A stretch of DNA of 36,457 nt, taken from assembly GCA_049611965.1 (NCBI GenBank), contig JBMZBC010000021.1, positions 1 through 36,457 on the forward strand. Reading direction: 5' to 3'. The position numbers and the translations under genes are program-made. A model generated the notes under the pieces. It saw nothing but the letters and a program-made list of their open reading frames with translations, was not told the origin of the DNA and made no database searches. Every line of letters starts with the position of its first letter. Within the stretch, counting starts at the first letter, position 1. The DNA is from UBA10364 sp049611965. GTDB taxonomy: Bacteria; Bacteroidota; Bacteroidia; Flavobacteriales; Schleiferiaceae. Shown here one piece after another: positions 6,345 to 15,328 of the stretch.

Positions 6345-6368
6345 TACAGGGAAATGCGGCGAATGAAA

Positions 6369-7328
6369 TTAAAGAGTACTTAAAAATTCTTCTAAGGCAA
6401 CAAGCTCAGATTCGTTTAGGTTCAATGGCGCAATACCGTCACTTGTGTAATCATGACCCACGCCTCCATCATTATATTGCTCGAGCACATCTTGAATGGA
6501 CATTAGACTCCCATCGTGCATATACGGCGCGGTTAGTGCGACCTTTCGTAAGGAAGGCACTTTAAAGAGATAAAAGTCTGCCGAATCCAGGGTCAATTCA
6601 GCCCTGCCGTAATCGTCCGAGCCTGTTTGTGTACCGTTGTTGTAAAAGCCAAAGTTGGTCATTAGTGGACCACTGTGGCAACCGTCACAACCTGCTTTAC
6701 CATAGAATAATTCAAAGCCTTTTTTCGCCGCTGTGTTTAATGCCCCATTGTCGCCTCTAACATACTCGTCAAAAGCAGTTGGCTCTTGAATCAACGTTCT
6801 CTCATATTGTGCCAATGCACGCGTAATCGTATACGCGGAAGCACTGTCTCCAAACGCTTCAAGAAAGTCATTTTTATAGGCGGTGTTGGCATTTAAGCGC
6901 TGCGCCAAGAGCACCATGTTAAAGGACATTTCCGAGTGTTCCTGAACGGGCACAAGAACCTGCATTTCAAGGGTTGGCACACCGCCCTCGCGCATGAAAT
7001 ATGGCTGGTAACCTACATTCCACAAGGAGGGTGAATTTCTTTTGCCCAACCTGCCCTCAACACCAGGGCTTATGGCTACATCGTCGGCAAATCCATAAAC
7101 TTCTTTATGGCAAGACGCACAACTAATCGAACTATCAATACTTACAATAGGGTCAAAGAAAAGCCGCTCGCCTAAAACGATTTTTTGAGCATCTGGCTCA
7201 TTATCCGTAGGATATTCCATCTGCGGCCACGTTGCTAACTCGCTCAACAGCTCAGAGGAAGGCTCCGGCGCACATGAGGCTAGCACGACGGATATTACAA
7301 GATTAGAAAGGCGAAGAATATCTTTCAT
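6369..7328 (-). CDS. Di-heme cytochrome c peroxidase/MauG-family lipoprotein (second copy)
   Basis: The 319-aa product starts with a lipoprotein signal (MKDILRLSNLVISVVLASC, lipid-modified Cys19). It has two c-type heme motifs, C70ASC73H and C214DGC217H, and the family block APYMHDGSL near 268-274. The CcpA/MauG/MbnH superfamily uses one low-spin and one high-spin heme to reduce peroxide or to oxidise a protein partner via a bis-Fe(IV) state. The protein would be anchored in the periplasm. The gene is last of a three-gene operon and its start lies 26 bp inside the preceding di-heme gene, so the two are translationally coupled. The MbnP-family gene at the head of the operon suggests an MbnH-like partner-modifying role, but a plain peroxidase cannot be excluded. 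Confidence 0.88.
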   Translation of the reverse strand: MKDILRLSNLVISVVLASCAPEPSSELLSELATWPQMEYPTDNEPDAQKIVLGERLFFDPIVSIDSSISCASCHKEVYGFADDVAISPGVEGRLGKRNSPSLWNVGYQPYFMREGGVPTLEMQVLVPVQEHSEMSFNMVLLAQRLNANTAYKNDFLEAFGDSASAYTITRALAQYERTLIQEPTAFDEYVRGDNGALNTAAKKGFELFYGKAGCDGCHSGPLMTNFGFYNNGTQTGSDDYGRAELTLDSADFYLFKVPSLRKVALTAPYMHDGSLMSIQDVLEQYNDGGVGHDYTSDGIAPLNLNESELVALEEFLSTL

Positions 7329-8367
7329 CTGTAATCAATTCATAATCCGTCAACGTGTTCAGGAATGCTTCAAGATCGTCCTTGTCTTGCTCGGTCAGCA
7401 TTAGGCCAGTGTCCATGGTCATAGCCAAAGCTTGATCCAAAGTTGATGAATTTTGAAGGCCGTGGTCATAATGATCAATAACCTCTCGCAAGGTGGTAAA
7501 AACACCATCGTGCATATAAGGAGGTGTCAATACAATATTGCGCAGTGATGTTGTTTTCATCAAACCAATATCTGCAGTATCGCCAGTTACAGTAAATCGA
7601 CCTAAATCCGTATTCAAAGAATCTGTACCGTTGTTCATGTAGGTCGGTGAATCAAAGTTTTTTCCACTGTGGCAATGACCACAATCAGCACCGCTTTCAT
7701 CCGGGAAAAAAGGATTGTATTCCTCGAAATACAAGTCCATACCCCGTTGCTCAGATTCCGTAAGTGTTGCCTCACCGGCTAGATACTGGTCATATTTTGA
7801 CCGGTACGAGACGATAGTATTCATAAACTGCTCTAATGCCAAAGAAATCAGATGTGCGCTGGGCTGGACGGTACCAAATGCACGTAGAAACTGATTAGTG
7901 TACATGGTGTCTTGCTCTAATTTTTCAACCACATTCTCTAGACTTTCGTCCATTTCTATGGGGTCTTGAATGGGCATCAGGCTTTGATCACGAAGCTTCT
8001 GAGCACGTCCGTCCCAGAAATAACCATTGCTGTTCCACAACATGTTTACGGCACTCATGGCTTGGCGATGACTAGGATCTCCGTGTATCCCTATGCTAAA
8101 TTTAGCAGTATCGGAGAACGCATGCTCTTGGCGGTGACAAGATGCACAAGACATACTATTATCACCACTCAGGCGCTTTTCGTAGAACAACATTCTACCC
8201 AGTTGAACACCTTGAACGGTCAATGCATTGTCTCCCTCAATATCTGGAGCAGGAAGCGCTCCGTATTCGAGATTATAGGGCGTTGTATCCTGAGTAGGCA
8301 GTGGCGCTTGTTTCGCACAACCTACTGCTAGGAAAAGACCAACAAATACAACTGCCCAAGCTCTCAT
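7303..8367 (-). CDS. Di-heme cytochrome c peroxidase/MauG-family lipoprotein (first copy)
   Basis: The 354-aa product has a lipoprotein signal (MRAWAVVFVGLFLAVGC, Cys17) and two heme c motifs, C74ASC77H and C229GHC232H. The block TPPYMHDGVF (281-290) is shared with its paralogue downstream. Segments such as LGRMLFYEKRLSGDNSMSC and MLWNSNGYFWDGRA match the di-heme peroxidase/MauG superfamily. It is distinct from the second copy (longer loop before heme 2, acidic DESGADCG), so the pair may form a heterodimer or have split roles. Its start codon overlaps the stop of the MbnP-family gene by one base (TAATG), and it overlaps the second copy by 26 bp, indicating one tightly coupled operon. Function inferred: oxidation of the MbnP-like partner, or peroxide reduction. 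Confidence 0.88.
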   Translation of the reverse strand: MRAWAVVFVGLFLAVGCAKQAPLPTQDTTPYNLEYGALPAPDIEGDNALTVQGVQLGRMLFYEKRLSGDNSMSCASCHRQEHAFSDTAKFSIGIHGDPSHRQAMSAVNMLWNSNGYFWDGRAQKLRDQSLMPIQDPIEMDESLENVVEKLEQDTMYTNQFLRAFGTVQPSAHLISLALEQFMNTIVSYRSKYDQYLAGEATLTESEQRGMDLYFEEYNPFFPDESGADCGHCHSGKNFDSPTYMNNGTDSLNTDLGRFTVTGDTADIGLMKTTSLRNIVLTPPYMHDGVFTTLREVIDHYDHGLQNSSTLDQALAMTMDTGLMLTEQDKDDLEAFLNTLTDYELITDERYSSPF

Positions 8368-9314
8368 TATCTCACAATCAGTTTTTTAGTTGTGGTACAC
8401 CCGTTTTTAGAAACCACCATCAGGTAGATACCAGCATTTGGAAGAATAATTCTTGTTGAAGCCACGGCTCTTTGTGAGTATATTTTTGAACCTAAAGCAT
8501 TAAACACCTCAATGGTTGCGCCTTCAATACCCGTAACGATAAATCGTCCGTTTGAAGGATTCGGAAACACAGAAAGGTTTTCAAAAGCCAATTCCTTTTG
8601 TACCAATGCTGCATTGCCTTCTGCGCTTTTAAAGACCTTATTGTTTAAGTTTTTCAAGGACTGGTATGCGTCCCCTGTTTCACCATGGGAAATTGTTCCC
8701 TGTGCGACTTCAATATCTCTTACGAGCTCAGCGTAATCTGCTTCAATATCTATTACTAACGTATCGCTGCCCGCTGCTGTGCCTGAAGTAGCAATGGTTT
8801 GCATAGCGTAGTTCGCATTGCCTAAGCCGTGTAATTCAAAGGTCTGGTTGAAGGATGAACTTCCCACACCCTCGGCACAAACGAATCGATAACCCGCTGC
8901 CCATCCCCAGTGCATAGAAGGGGATTTCGGCGCCAATGGATGCGCCGCTGGATACGTAGACGGATCGAGATTATTGACATCCGGACCTACACCAACAGCA
9001 AAGCGTACTGCCGTGATACTATCGAACGATAGCGAGCCCAGATCGACACTAGTAATTTCTTCTTCAAGTGCGTTGATTAATAATACTTGAGGGTATGAAA
9101 ACGTATCTCCTTGGTCGTAGATGATTTCAATATCGTCGACATAATACTGCAGACGGTTGAACTTGAATTGGTTCCCTAAATTATTGGTGCCCACCAATGA
9201 GTCCGTTACGGATTGTCCGTCCATCATATGATGGAGGTTCAATACTAGTTCTTTTGTCTGTGCGGCCAAAGAAAGTGATCCGAAAACAAGGGTTAAGAGT
9301 AAAAGTCTTTTCAT
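8367..9314 (-). CDS. MbnP-family protein with T9SS type A sorting domain
   Basis: The 315-aa product has a signal peptide (MKRLLLLTLVFGSLSLAAQ). An MbnP-like domain (about 22-205) contains FKFNRLQYYVDDIEI, VRFAVGVGP and the signature SMHWGWAAGYRF, with H135, W136 and W138. A T9SS C-terminal sorting domain begins near 248 (SVFPNPSNGRFIV) and ends KKLIVR. In methanotrophs MbnP binds copper after the di-heme enzyme MbnH converts a tryptophan to kynurenine. Here the sorting domain predicts export through the outer membrane to the cell surface. The gene heads an operon with two di-heme genes. Copper binding and tryptophan modification are inferred from the family and not shown. Confidence 0.82.
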   Translation of the reverse strand: MKRLLLLTLVFGSLSLAAQTKELVLNLHHMMDGQSVTDSLVGTNNLGNQFKFNRLQYYVDDIEIIYDQGDTFSYPQVLLINALEEEITSVDLGSLSFDSITAVRFAVGVGPDVNNLDPSTYPAAHPLAPKSPSMHWGWAAGYRFVCAEGVGSSSFNQTFELHGLGNANYAMQTIATSGTAAGSDTLVIDIEADYAELVRDIEVAQGTISHGETGDAYQSLKNLNNKVFKSAEGNAALVQKELAFENLSVFPNPSNGRFIVTGIEGATIEVFNALGSKIYSQRAVASTRIILPNAGIYLMVVSKNGCTTTKKLIVR

Positions 9315-9392
9315 ACTGATTATATTCTACTTTACTAAGGTACGCATAAGCACTCACTTAGAGGCGTGACAGAAAGCTCAAGAATCTTTTCT

Positions 9393-9980
9393 TTAATCGA
9401 GCTGTACGGTCAAGCCTACTCCTTGACCAAATGAGTGGATACTTATCTTGTTTAAAAAGGTATTTGCTTCCCGATAATAGTGACGCTTGTGAATGGCATA
9501 GGCCATCAAATCAAAGGCAAATAAAAAAGAGCCCTGGAGCACCATACTGTCCCCATATCCCTTAAACATATCCGATTCATCTGGTCGGTTTTCAGCTTCA
9601 CTACGCAGATATATACCGGTTGCGATATACCCTATATCTACAGCGCTGTTAATTAGAAAAATCGACTGTGTTTTTCGCTGTTGACGTTCCATTTCAGCAG
9701 CATCCCAAACACCAGCATTCTTCCTAGCCTTCAAGTAACCGGGTAGCGCCAACCCAAAATTCACCGTATTCCACATGACATTCATTTCATGGAAGCGCTT
9801 GGCGTATTCGTCTTGAGCAGCAAAATATCCAGCGCCGCTGATGGCGAAATTTCCCATTGCGTAAGACCCCAAAGTCAACATTAAATGCTCGTTGATCTTA
9901 TTGTAATCGCGCTTGTAATCCGCCACCTGGGCGAGTACAGTCTGCGAACCAATTAGCATTGCTAAAAGTAGTGCCCTCAT
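9393..9980 (-). CDS. Bacteroidota protein of unknown function (possibly DUF6992-like)
   Basis: The 195-aa product has an N-terminal signal peptide (MRALLLAMLIGSQTVLAQ). It then carries several moderately hydrophobic helices: LTLGSYAMGNFAISGAGYF, NVMWNTVNFGLALPGYL, FLINSAVDIGYIATGIYL and MVLQGSFLFAFDLMAYAIH. The pattern of tryptophan, asparagine and glycine in these helices recalls a small membrane-associated family restricted to Bacteroidota. I believe it is the one listed as DUF6992, but I cannot confirm this. There is no catalytic motif. It is on the same strand as the MbnP operon but 78 bp upstream, so a shared transcript is possible but not shown. Between it and the tRNA there is only the tRNA terminator. 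Confidence 0.6.
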   Translation of the reverse strand: MRALLLAMLIGSQTVLAQVADYKRDYNKINEHLMLTLGSYAMGNFAISGAGYFAAQDEYAKRFHEMNVMWNTVNFGLALPGYLKARKNAGVWDAAEMERQQRKTQSIFLINSAVDIGYIATGIYLRSEAENRPDESDMFKGYGDSMVLQGSFLFAFDLMAYAIHKRHYYREANTFLNKISIHSFGQGVGLTVQLD

Positions 9981-10029
9981 ATACAGTGTTTTATACTCAA
10001 CACGGTTCTCGAGTTTTTGGTTCGAACAT

Positions 10030-10059
10030 AAAAAAGCACCCTGATGAGGGTGCTTTTTT
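10030..10059 (-). terminator. Bidirectional intrinsic terminator after tRNA-Ala
   Basis: Arms GCACCCT (10036-10042) and AGGGTGC (10047-10053) enclose a GATG loop, with A-run before and T-run after. It therefore works as a terminator on both strands. It lies 9 bp from the tRNA 3' end. Confidence 0.85.
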
Positions 10060-10061
10060 AG

Positions 10062-10135
10062 TGGAGAAGATGGGATTCGAACCCACGACCTCTTGACTGC
10101 CAGTCAAGCGCTCTAGCCAACTGAGCTACATCCCC
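10062..10135 (-). tRNA. tRNA-Ala (anticodon GGC)
   Basis: The minus strand folds into a 74-nt cloverleaf: acceptor GGGGATG/CTTCTCC, D-stem GCTC/GAGC, anticodon stem CTTGA/TCAAG with loop CTGGCAG (anticodon GGC), T-stem GTGGG/CCCAT with loop TTCGAAT. The discriminator is A and CCA is not encoded. The G3:U70 wobble pair, the alanine identity element, is present. The acceptor stem has an unusual U6:U67 mismatch. Confidence 0.95.
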
Positions 10136-10244
10136 ATATTTTTGAAGACGCACAAATATAATCCTCCAAAGCATTCAAATTACATCAAATTAAAGATGCT
10201 AATTAGGCACGGGGTTTGTGCAAACACTATTAAATTAGCGAATA

Positions 10245-13200
10245 GTGGTACATAGACACATTTCTTTTCGATTTTTAGCGCTCTTTGTTTCGTTGATTTG
10301 CACTTCTTTAATGTATGGGCAGATAGCAATCAATGAGTTTAATTCTCAGCGTGGCTTCACGGATGAGAATGGAGAAGATGTGGACTGGGTTGAGGTCTAC
10401 AACTATTCCAATGCCACGGTAAATCTGAACGGGTACTACCTCAGCGATAATCCCAATAACCTAGACAAGTGGCAGTTTCCTGCCATAGAGCTTCCAAGCC
10501 AGCAACTGATTACTATTTGTGCTTCAGGCCGCGAAAATGTAAAAGTTCCGAATCATTGGGAGTCTATCGTTAAGGCGGAAAATATATGGAAGTATTGGAG
10601 CGGGAGTACCCCGCCGGCGAATTATGGTGATTGGAACCAGAATGGATACAACGATCAAAATTGGTCTTCAGGACAAGGGGGTATAGGATATGGAGACAAT
10701 GATGATAATACAATCATCAGTGCTACTCCCTCGGTTTTAATGCGCCGTGAATTTGTAATCAGTGATTTAAGCGACATCACTAACCTTCTTTTTCACGCCG
10801 ATTATGACGACGGCTTTATCGCCTATTTGAATGGGGTTGAAATAATGCGCTCCTCTAATTTAAGCGCGCAACCTGCCTACAATGAATTTACTCAGGGACA
10901 ACACGAAGCAGTAATGTATTCGGGAGGTATTCCTGAATATGTACTGTTTGATGCTGCTGAATCCAATAACCTATTGCAGGTTGGGACCAATGTCTTGGCC
11001 GTTCGGGTGCACAATGCAACCGCAAATTCATCCGATATGACTGGAAATTTCTTCCTTTCAGCAGGGATAGCTTCAACCACATACAATTACCAAGGTCTTC
11101 CGCAATGGATCGTTCCTCCAACGGTTCTTCCGCATGCAGATTTCAAACTAAAACATGGAGAAACTGTAGTCATCAGCGATACCAACGAGAACATTATTGA
11201 TAGTGCGTATATCTCGACTTTTATAGAGAATTCCTTGAGTCGCGGACGAACGCCCGACGGTTTGGGAAGCTGGTGCTTTTTCAGTCCACCTACACCCAAC
11301 GCTTCAAACGATCAAAGCAATTGTTATTCAGGCGTAGTGGCCGCACCAATTATTAGTTTAGCTTCAGGTTGGTATTCCGCAGCAAACCCAGTAACGGTTG
11401 TTACTGCGCCAAATGCAACCTCATATTACACTACCAACGGCGATGTACCCGACCAATTTGACAATATAGTCAACGGAACCATATACATTAATAGCTCTAG
11501 CGTGCTAAGTGTACGTTCTTTTGACAATAATGGAACTGCTTTACCGAGTCCTACTGTGGACAGAACATACATTATTAATGAAGATAATCACGACTTACCG
11601 GTAGTGTCCATAATCACAGATGAAGACAATTTGTGGGATTGGAATACTGGTATCTATGTCATGGGACCTAATGCGAGCACCACTCTTCCCTTCTTTGGAG
11701 CCAATTTTTGGGAACCCTGGTCAAGAAAGTCGAGGATGGAGTTTTTCGACGGTGCGCAAACCAAACAGTTTGAGGCAGAATTTGACCTTGAAATCCATGG
11801 TGGATGGTCTCGTGCGGAGCCACAGAAATCTTTCCGGGTGGATGCCAAATCCATTTATACCGGAGAGATAGAATACACCTTAATAGAACGCAAGCCAAAC
11901 ATCACCAGCTACAACAACTTCAACCTACGAAACGGCGGTCAGCACGGAATTTCAGATCGAATTCAAGATGCCATAATAAGCAGATTGGCACAGGGAACTG
12001 AAATCGACCGAATGGGCTATCAAGCATGCATCGTGTACTTAAACGGTTCGTACTGGGGTTTGTATGGAATTAGAGAAAAAATGGACGAACACTATGTGGA
12101 AAGTAACCACGGTGTAGATAAGGACAATGTTGAGTTACTAAACCGCGATGGAGCCTTGGTGGGGTCATCGGCGCACTTTAATGATTCTTACGATCTAATC
12201 ATGAACACGAGCACTTCTTCGGACGACTTCGTAGAAGTTTTTAGCTCAAGGTTTGATCTAAATAACTACATCGACTACTTCGTTTTCCAGACCTACATTC
12301 AGAATAGAGATTGGTTAGGAATAGATTGGGGGCTAAATAATGTCAAGTTGTGGAGACAAGACACTCTTGGTACCACGTGGCGCTACATGATGTACGATAC
12401 TGATTTTGCCTTTGGGCTTTACGGCGGTAATATTTACCAAAATTACATTGACCGCGCACGAAACCCAACCGCGCCGAACGACCATTCAGAACTCTTTGAT
12501 CACGTTCTTGACAATGATGACTTTATGTGTCGATTCACCAATCGTTACGATGACCTGATAAACACCACATTCCAAAGCGCAAACTTTGATGCAACGACCG
12601 ATGAATTAAAAGCAGCGCTAGCTCCTGCTATTCCAGACCATATTGCGAACTGGAGCAGTCAGATGGGTCCTTATTCGTTTACCTCATGGTCAAATGCCGT
12701 GAATTCGATTAAATCGTACAACGCGAACAGAATAGCCACTGCACGACAACACATCAATCAGAGCTTTTCGCTGTACGGTCAAAGAGATATTGATTTAGAC
12801 GCCTATCCTGGAGGTGCCGGAGTAATTAAGCTTAATAGCATTACCCCAGAATTGCCGTGGGAAGGTGTATACCACGGTGGCTGTCCTGTAACTGCTGAAG
12901 CCACGCCCAACTTTGGATATGTATTCTCGCATTGGACCTCAAATGATGGCAATTATCACAATGAGGAAGAAGATTCGATACAAATTCTTATGAATACAAA
13001 TACCGAATTGGTGGCCAATTTTGATTCTTGTTCCGCAGTTATTGATGTGGATATTGTAGCCGAAGGAAATGTATTGCGCAGCGAAATTTCTGAAGACGTC
13101 AGTGGTGTGGTTTACAATTGGACCCTAAACGGCATTACCATTTCTGAAGATAGTGTACTCTTCAACCCTACAAATGGCAATTATGGCCTTACCGTCCGTT

Positions 13201-13499
13201 TCGATTCTTGTGAAATCACGGCCGAAATATTCCCTGTAGCCCGAGAATCATACTCCTTACTTCTGTTCCCGAACCCCGCAATCGATCAACTGCACGTTCA
13301 ATTTATCCTAGGTACGCAGAGCGATATGAACATGCGTATTTTCAACACCTCAGGACAACAAGTTTGGCAGAATAGCCGAGCGGACTTCATCGGACAGTTC
13401 AACGAAACTATTGATGTCAGTGGACTGGCACGCGGGACCTACATTCTACGAGTAGAAACCCCGACCGAGGCTTACGCAGAGCGGTTTATTCTGATCTAA
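10245..13499 (+). CDS. Secreted CotH-kinase family protein with lamin-tail domain and T9SS type A sorting domain
   Basis: The 1084-aa multidomain surface protein begins at GTG, the first plausible start, with a signal peptide ending near YGQ (25). In order it has a lamin-tail domain (about 26-100: IAINEFNSQRGF, DWVEVYN), a beta-sandwich region (110-260), and a chitobiase-like C-terminal domain (365-450: YYTTNGDVPD). The CotH kinase-like domain (450-760) has NFNLRNGG, YLNGSYWGLYGIREKMDEHY and the metal motif YMMYDTDFAFG. A beta repeat (about 855-930) follows, then a sorting domain (1005-1084: LLFPNPAIDQLHVQF). CotH proteins of spores are atypical protein kinases; the substrate of bacterial surface forms is unknown. 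Its stop codon overlaps that of the converging helicase gene. Confidence 0.88.
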   Translation: MVHRHISFRFLALFVSLICTSLMYGQIAINEFNSQRGFTDENGEDVDWVEVYNYSNATVNLNGYYLSDNPNNLDKWQFPAIELPSQQLITICASGRENVKVPNHWESIVKAENIWKYWSGSTPPANYGDWNQNGYNDQNWSSGQGGIGYGDNDDNTIISATPSVLMRREFVISDLSDITNLLFHADYDDGFIAYLNGVEIMRSSNLSAQPAYNEFTQGQHEAVMYSGGIPEYVLFDAAESNNLLQVGTNVLAVRVHNATANSSDMTGNFFLSAGIASTTYNYQGLPQWIVPPTVLPHADFKLKHGETVVISDTNENIIDSAYISTFIENSLSRGRTPDGLGSWCFFSPPTPNASNDQSNCYSGVVAAPIISLASGWYSAANPVTVVTAPNATSYYTTNGDVPDQFDNIVNGTIYINSSSVLSVRSFDNNGTALPSPTVDRTYIINEDNHDLPVVSIITDEDNLWDWNTGIYVMGPNASTTLPFFGANFWEPWSRKSRMEFFDGAQTKQFEAEFDLEIHGGWSRAEPQKSFRVDAKSIYTGEIEYTLIERKPNITSYNNFNLRNGGQHGISDRIQDAIISRLAQGTEIDRMGYQACIVYLNGSYWGLYGIREKMDEHYVESNHGVDKDNVELLNRDGALVGSSAHFNDSYDLIMNTSTSSDDFVEVFSSRFDLNNYIDYFVFQTYIQNRDWLGIDWGLNNVKLWRQDTLGTTWRYMMYDTDFAFGLYGGNIYQNYIDRARNPTAPNDHSELFDHVLDNDDFMCRFTNRYDDLINTTFQSANFDATTDELKAALAPAIPDHIANWSSQMGPYSFTSWSNAVNSIKSYNANRIATARQHINQSFSLYGQRDIDLDAYPGGAGVIKLNSITPELPWEGVYHGGCPVTAEATPNFGYVFSHWTSNDGNYHNEEEDSIQILMNTNTELVANFDSCSAVIDVDIVAEGNVLRSEISEDVSGVVYNWTLNGITISEDSVLFNPTNGNYGLTVRFDSCEITAEIFPVARESYSLLLFPNPAIDQLHVQFILGTQSDMNMRIFNTSGQQVWQNSRADFIGQFNETIDVSGLARGTYILRVETPTEAYAERFILI

Positions 13500-14833
13500 C
13501 GGACAATGGTAATCCGCACCTTCTTCTTCTTCAGGCGCTGATTATTTGTGAGCTCTACAACTTTATGGGCAAGTGATCGGGAGACGGACACATAGGAGTA
13601 GCTCTGCTGAAGTTCTATAACTCCTAGCTGGTCCTTCGATAAGCCGCCTTTCTTGAAAAAGAGTCCGGCAATATCTCCCTTTGAAATCTTATCCCTTCTT
13701 CCACCCGTAATATGCAGTGTAGTCCATTTCTGAACATCTACTTTCTCGGAAGAAATCTGCGATATTTCTACTTTCAATGGCTCAACAGCTTTTATGAAAT
13801 CTGGCAATGGCTTAGATTTTTTATGCAGCACATAAGCAGCGCCTTCAGCATTCATTCTAGCTGTACGCCCATTGCGGTGTGTGAATTCGTTAGAATGGTA
13901 CGGCAACTCCAAATGAATGATAAACTTGATTTCTGGAATATCTAGTCCACGTGCAGCTAAATCTGTGGCCAAGAGCAACTGACAAGTGCCGTTTCGAAAC
14001 TTTACCAAAGCCCGTTCCCGGTCTATTTGCTCTAGCCCACCATAGTAGCATTCGTGCTCTATTTTGTTGTCCAAAAGGAAGTCACTCGCATCAAAAAGCG
14101 ACTCTTTAAAATTGCAAAAGATGATACCTGGCTGACCTTCTAGTTTTTTCAGTAATGCGAAAAGAGCATCAAGACGCTCGCCCCCACTCGCGGCAATTGT
14201 CTTGACCGTCAACTGCGGACGGTGTTGGTTTAAATAGTCTATGGATAGCGGGTCATCGATACCCAAAAACTCTGGGATCCCTACAGCATCTGTTGCGGAG
14301 GTTAAAACGCGTTGATTTACTGCCTGCAGACTTCGTACAATTTCTGACATCTCTCGCTCAAAGCCTACCTCTAGCGATTTGTCAAATTCATCGAGTACTA
14401 AAGTTCTAACCCCACTTAAGTCCAAATCATCACGACGGAATCTATCTGCTATTCGGCCCGGGGTTCCTATAAGGAGTGCAGGCTTGGTCTTTAGGTCTGC
14501 TTTATCCATTTGACCCGATCTGCCTCCATAAACAGCATTAATTTTGAATCCCGACCCCATTTGGCGCGCTACCTGCTCTATTTGCATGGCCAATTCCCGA
14601 GAGGGCACTAAAACAATCGCCTGAATACCCTCAATATTTGGATCCAATCGCTCAATTAGCGGTAACAAAAAAGCCAATGTTTTACCGCTGCCTGTTGGAG
14701 AAAGCAAGACCACGTCATTGCCCGCATAGATAGCCTTGCGCGCCTCTAGTTGCATCGGGTTTAGTGCGGATATATTGAACTTTTCAAGGAACGATTTTAA
14801 AAGGTCCTTTCTCGACGGTTGATTCGCGTTCAT
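13496..14833 (-). CDS. DEAD-box RNA helicase, DbpA-like
   Basis: The 445-aa ATP-dependent RNA helicase has a Q motif (ALNPMQLEA), motif I SPTGSGKT, Ia VPSRELA, Ib TPGRI, II DEFD, III TSAT, V ATDLAARGLD and VI HRNGRTAR. The last 80 residues (WTTLHITGGRRDKISKGDIAGLF to the end) resemble the DbpA RNA-binding domain that docks on 23S rRNA, so a role in large-subunit assembly is likely. Motif II is DEFD rather than DEAD, a change I believe occurs in this Bacteroidota subgroup. It is the last gene of a minus-strand run with DUF1456 (6 bp gap) and a second helicase. Its stop overlaps the converging CotH gene. Confidence 0.88.
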   Translation of the reverse strand: MNANQPSRKDLLKSFLEKFNISALNPMQLEARKAIYAGNDVVLLSPTGSGKTLAFLLPLIERLDPNIEGIQAIVLVPSRELAMQIEQVARQMGSGFKINAVYGGRSGQMDKADLKTKPALLIGTPGRIADRFRRDDLDLSGVRTLVLDEFDKSLEVGFEREMSEIVRSLQAVNQRVLTSATDAVGIPEFLGIDDPLSIDYLNQHRPQLTVKTIAASGGERLDALFALLKKLEGQPGIIFCNFKESLFDASDFLLDNKIEHECYYGGLEQIDRERALVKFRNGTCQLLLATDLAARGLDIPEIKFIIHLELPYHSNEFTHRNGRTARMNAEGAAYVLHKKSKPLPDFIKAVEPLKVEISQISSEKVDVQKWTTLHITGGRRDKISKGDIAGLFFKKGGLSKDQLGVIELQQSYSYVSVSRSLAHKVVELTNNQRLKKKKVRITIVR

Positions 14834-14839
14834 CTGAGG

Positions 14840-15316
14840 TTATTTAGACTCCTTTAGAGTCGATTTGTATTTCATCTGCAGCCCCATTAGAAAGTTGCGC
14901 AGATATTGCCCCTTGACATATCGAAAAGAGCTGTGATTGGGTTTACGAAAGAAAGCACTGAGCTCGTGAGGACTTAGTTTTCGATCGACAAATGCGAAGA
15001 TTTCGATCATATCCTCCGAACGAAGATTGAAGGCAATTTTAAGCTTGCGAAGAATGACATTATTACTCATTTCCTCTTCAGGAACCGGAGGAGGCCCAGG
15101 ACGAGCACCACGCATTTTAATGATTATTCCGTTAAGAAAGATGGCCAATTCTCGGTCGCTCATGTGCAGGAATCGGTCTTCTTCCTCCTTACAAGCCCAA
15201 CCTTTATACTGTGCCTCATTCACTTCGAATCCGGTAGATTCAAAAAGGGCGACTACCTCATTGAACTGATAACCAAACAGGTATCTCAGTCTCCGATAAA
15301 TATCATTGTTAATCAT
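14840..15316 (-). CDS. DUF1456 (YehS-like) protein
   Basis: The 158-aa protein is built from two related helical repeats of about 68 residues. The first starts MINNDIYRRLRYLFGYQFNEVVALFESTGFEV and the second NNVILRKLKIAFNLRSEDMIEIFAFVDRKLS; each ends with a segment like FLNGIIIKMRG or FLMGLQMKYK. This is the layout of the DUF1456/YehS family, which is widespread and of unknown function. It lies between two RNA helicase genes (12 and 6 bp gaps), which hints at an RNA-related role, but that is only context. No signal peptide, metal motif or catalytic residue stands out. Confidence 0.85.
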   Translation of the reverse strand: MINNDIYRRLRYLFGYQFNEVVALFESTGFEVNEAQYKGWACKEEEDRFLHMSDRELAIFLNGIIIKMRGARPGPPPVPEEEMSNNVILRKLKIAFNLRSEDMIEIFAFVDRKLSPHELSAFFRKPNHSSFRYVKGQYLRNFLMGLQMKYKSTLKESK

Positions 15317-15328
15317 ATCACCTGCCGC

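Noticed and set aside
10204..10221. GGCACGGGGTTTGTGC as a sigma-54 promoter before the CotH gene
   Set aside because: The GG to GC distance is 12, not 10, and at the right spacing the -12 element reads GT.
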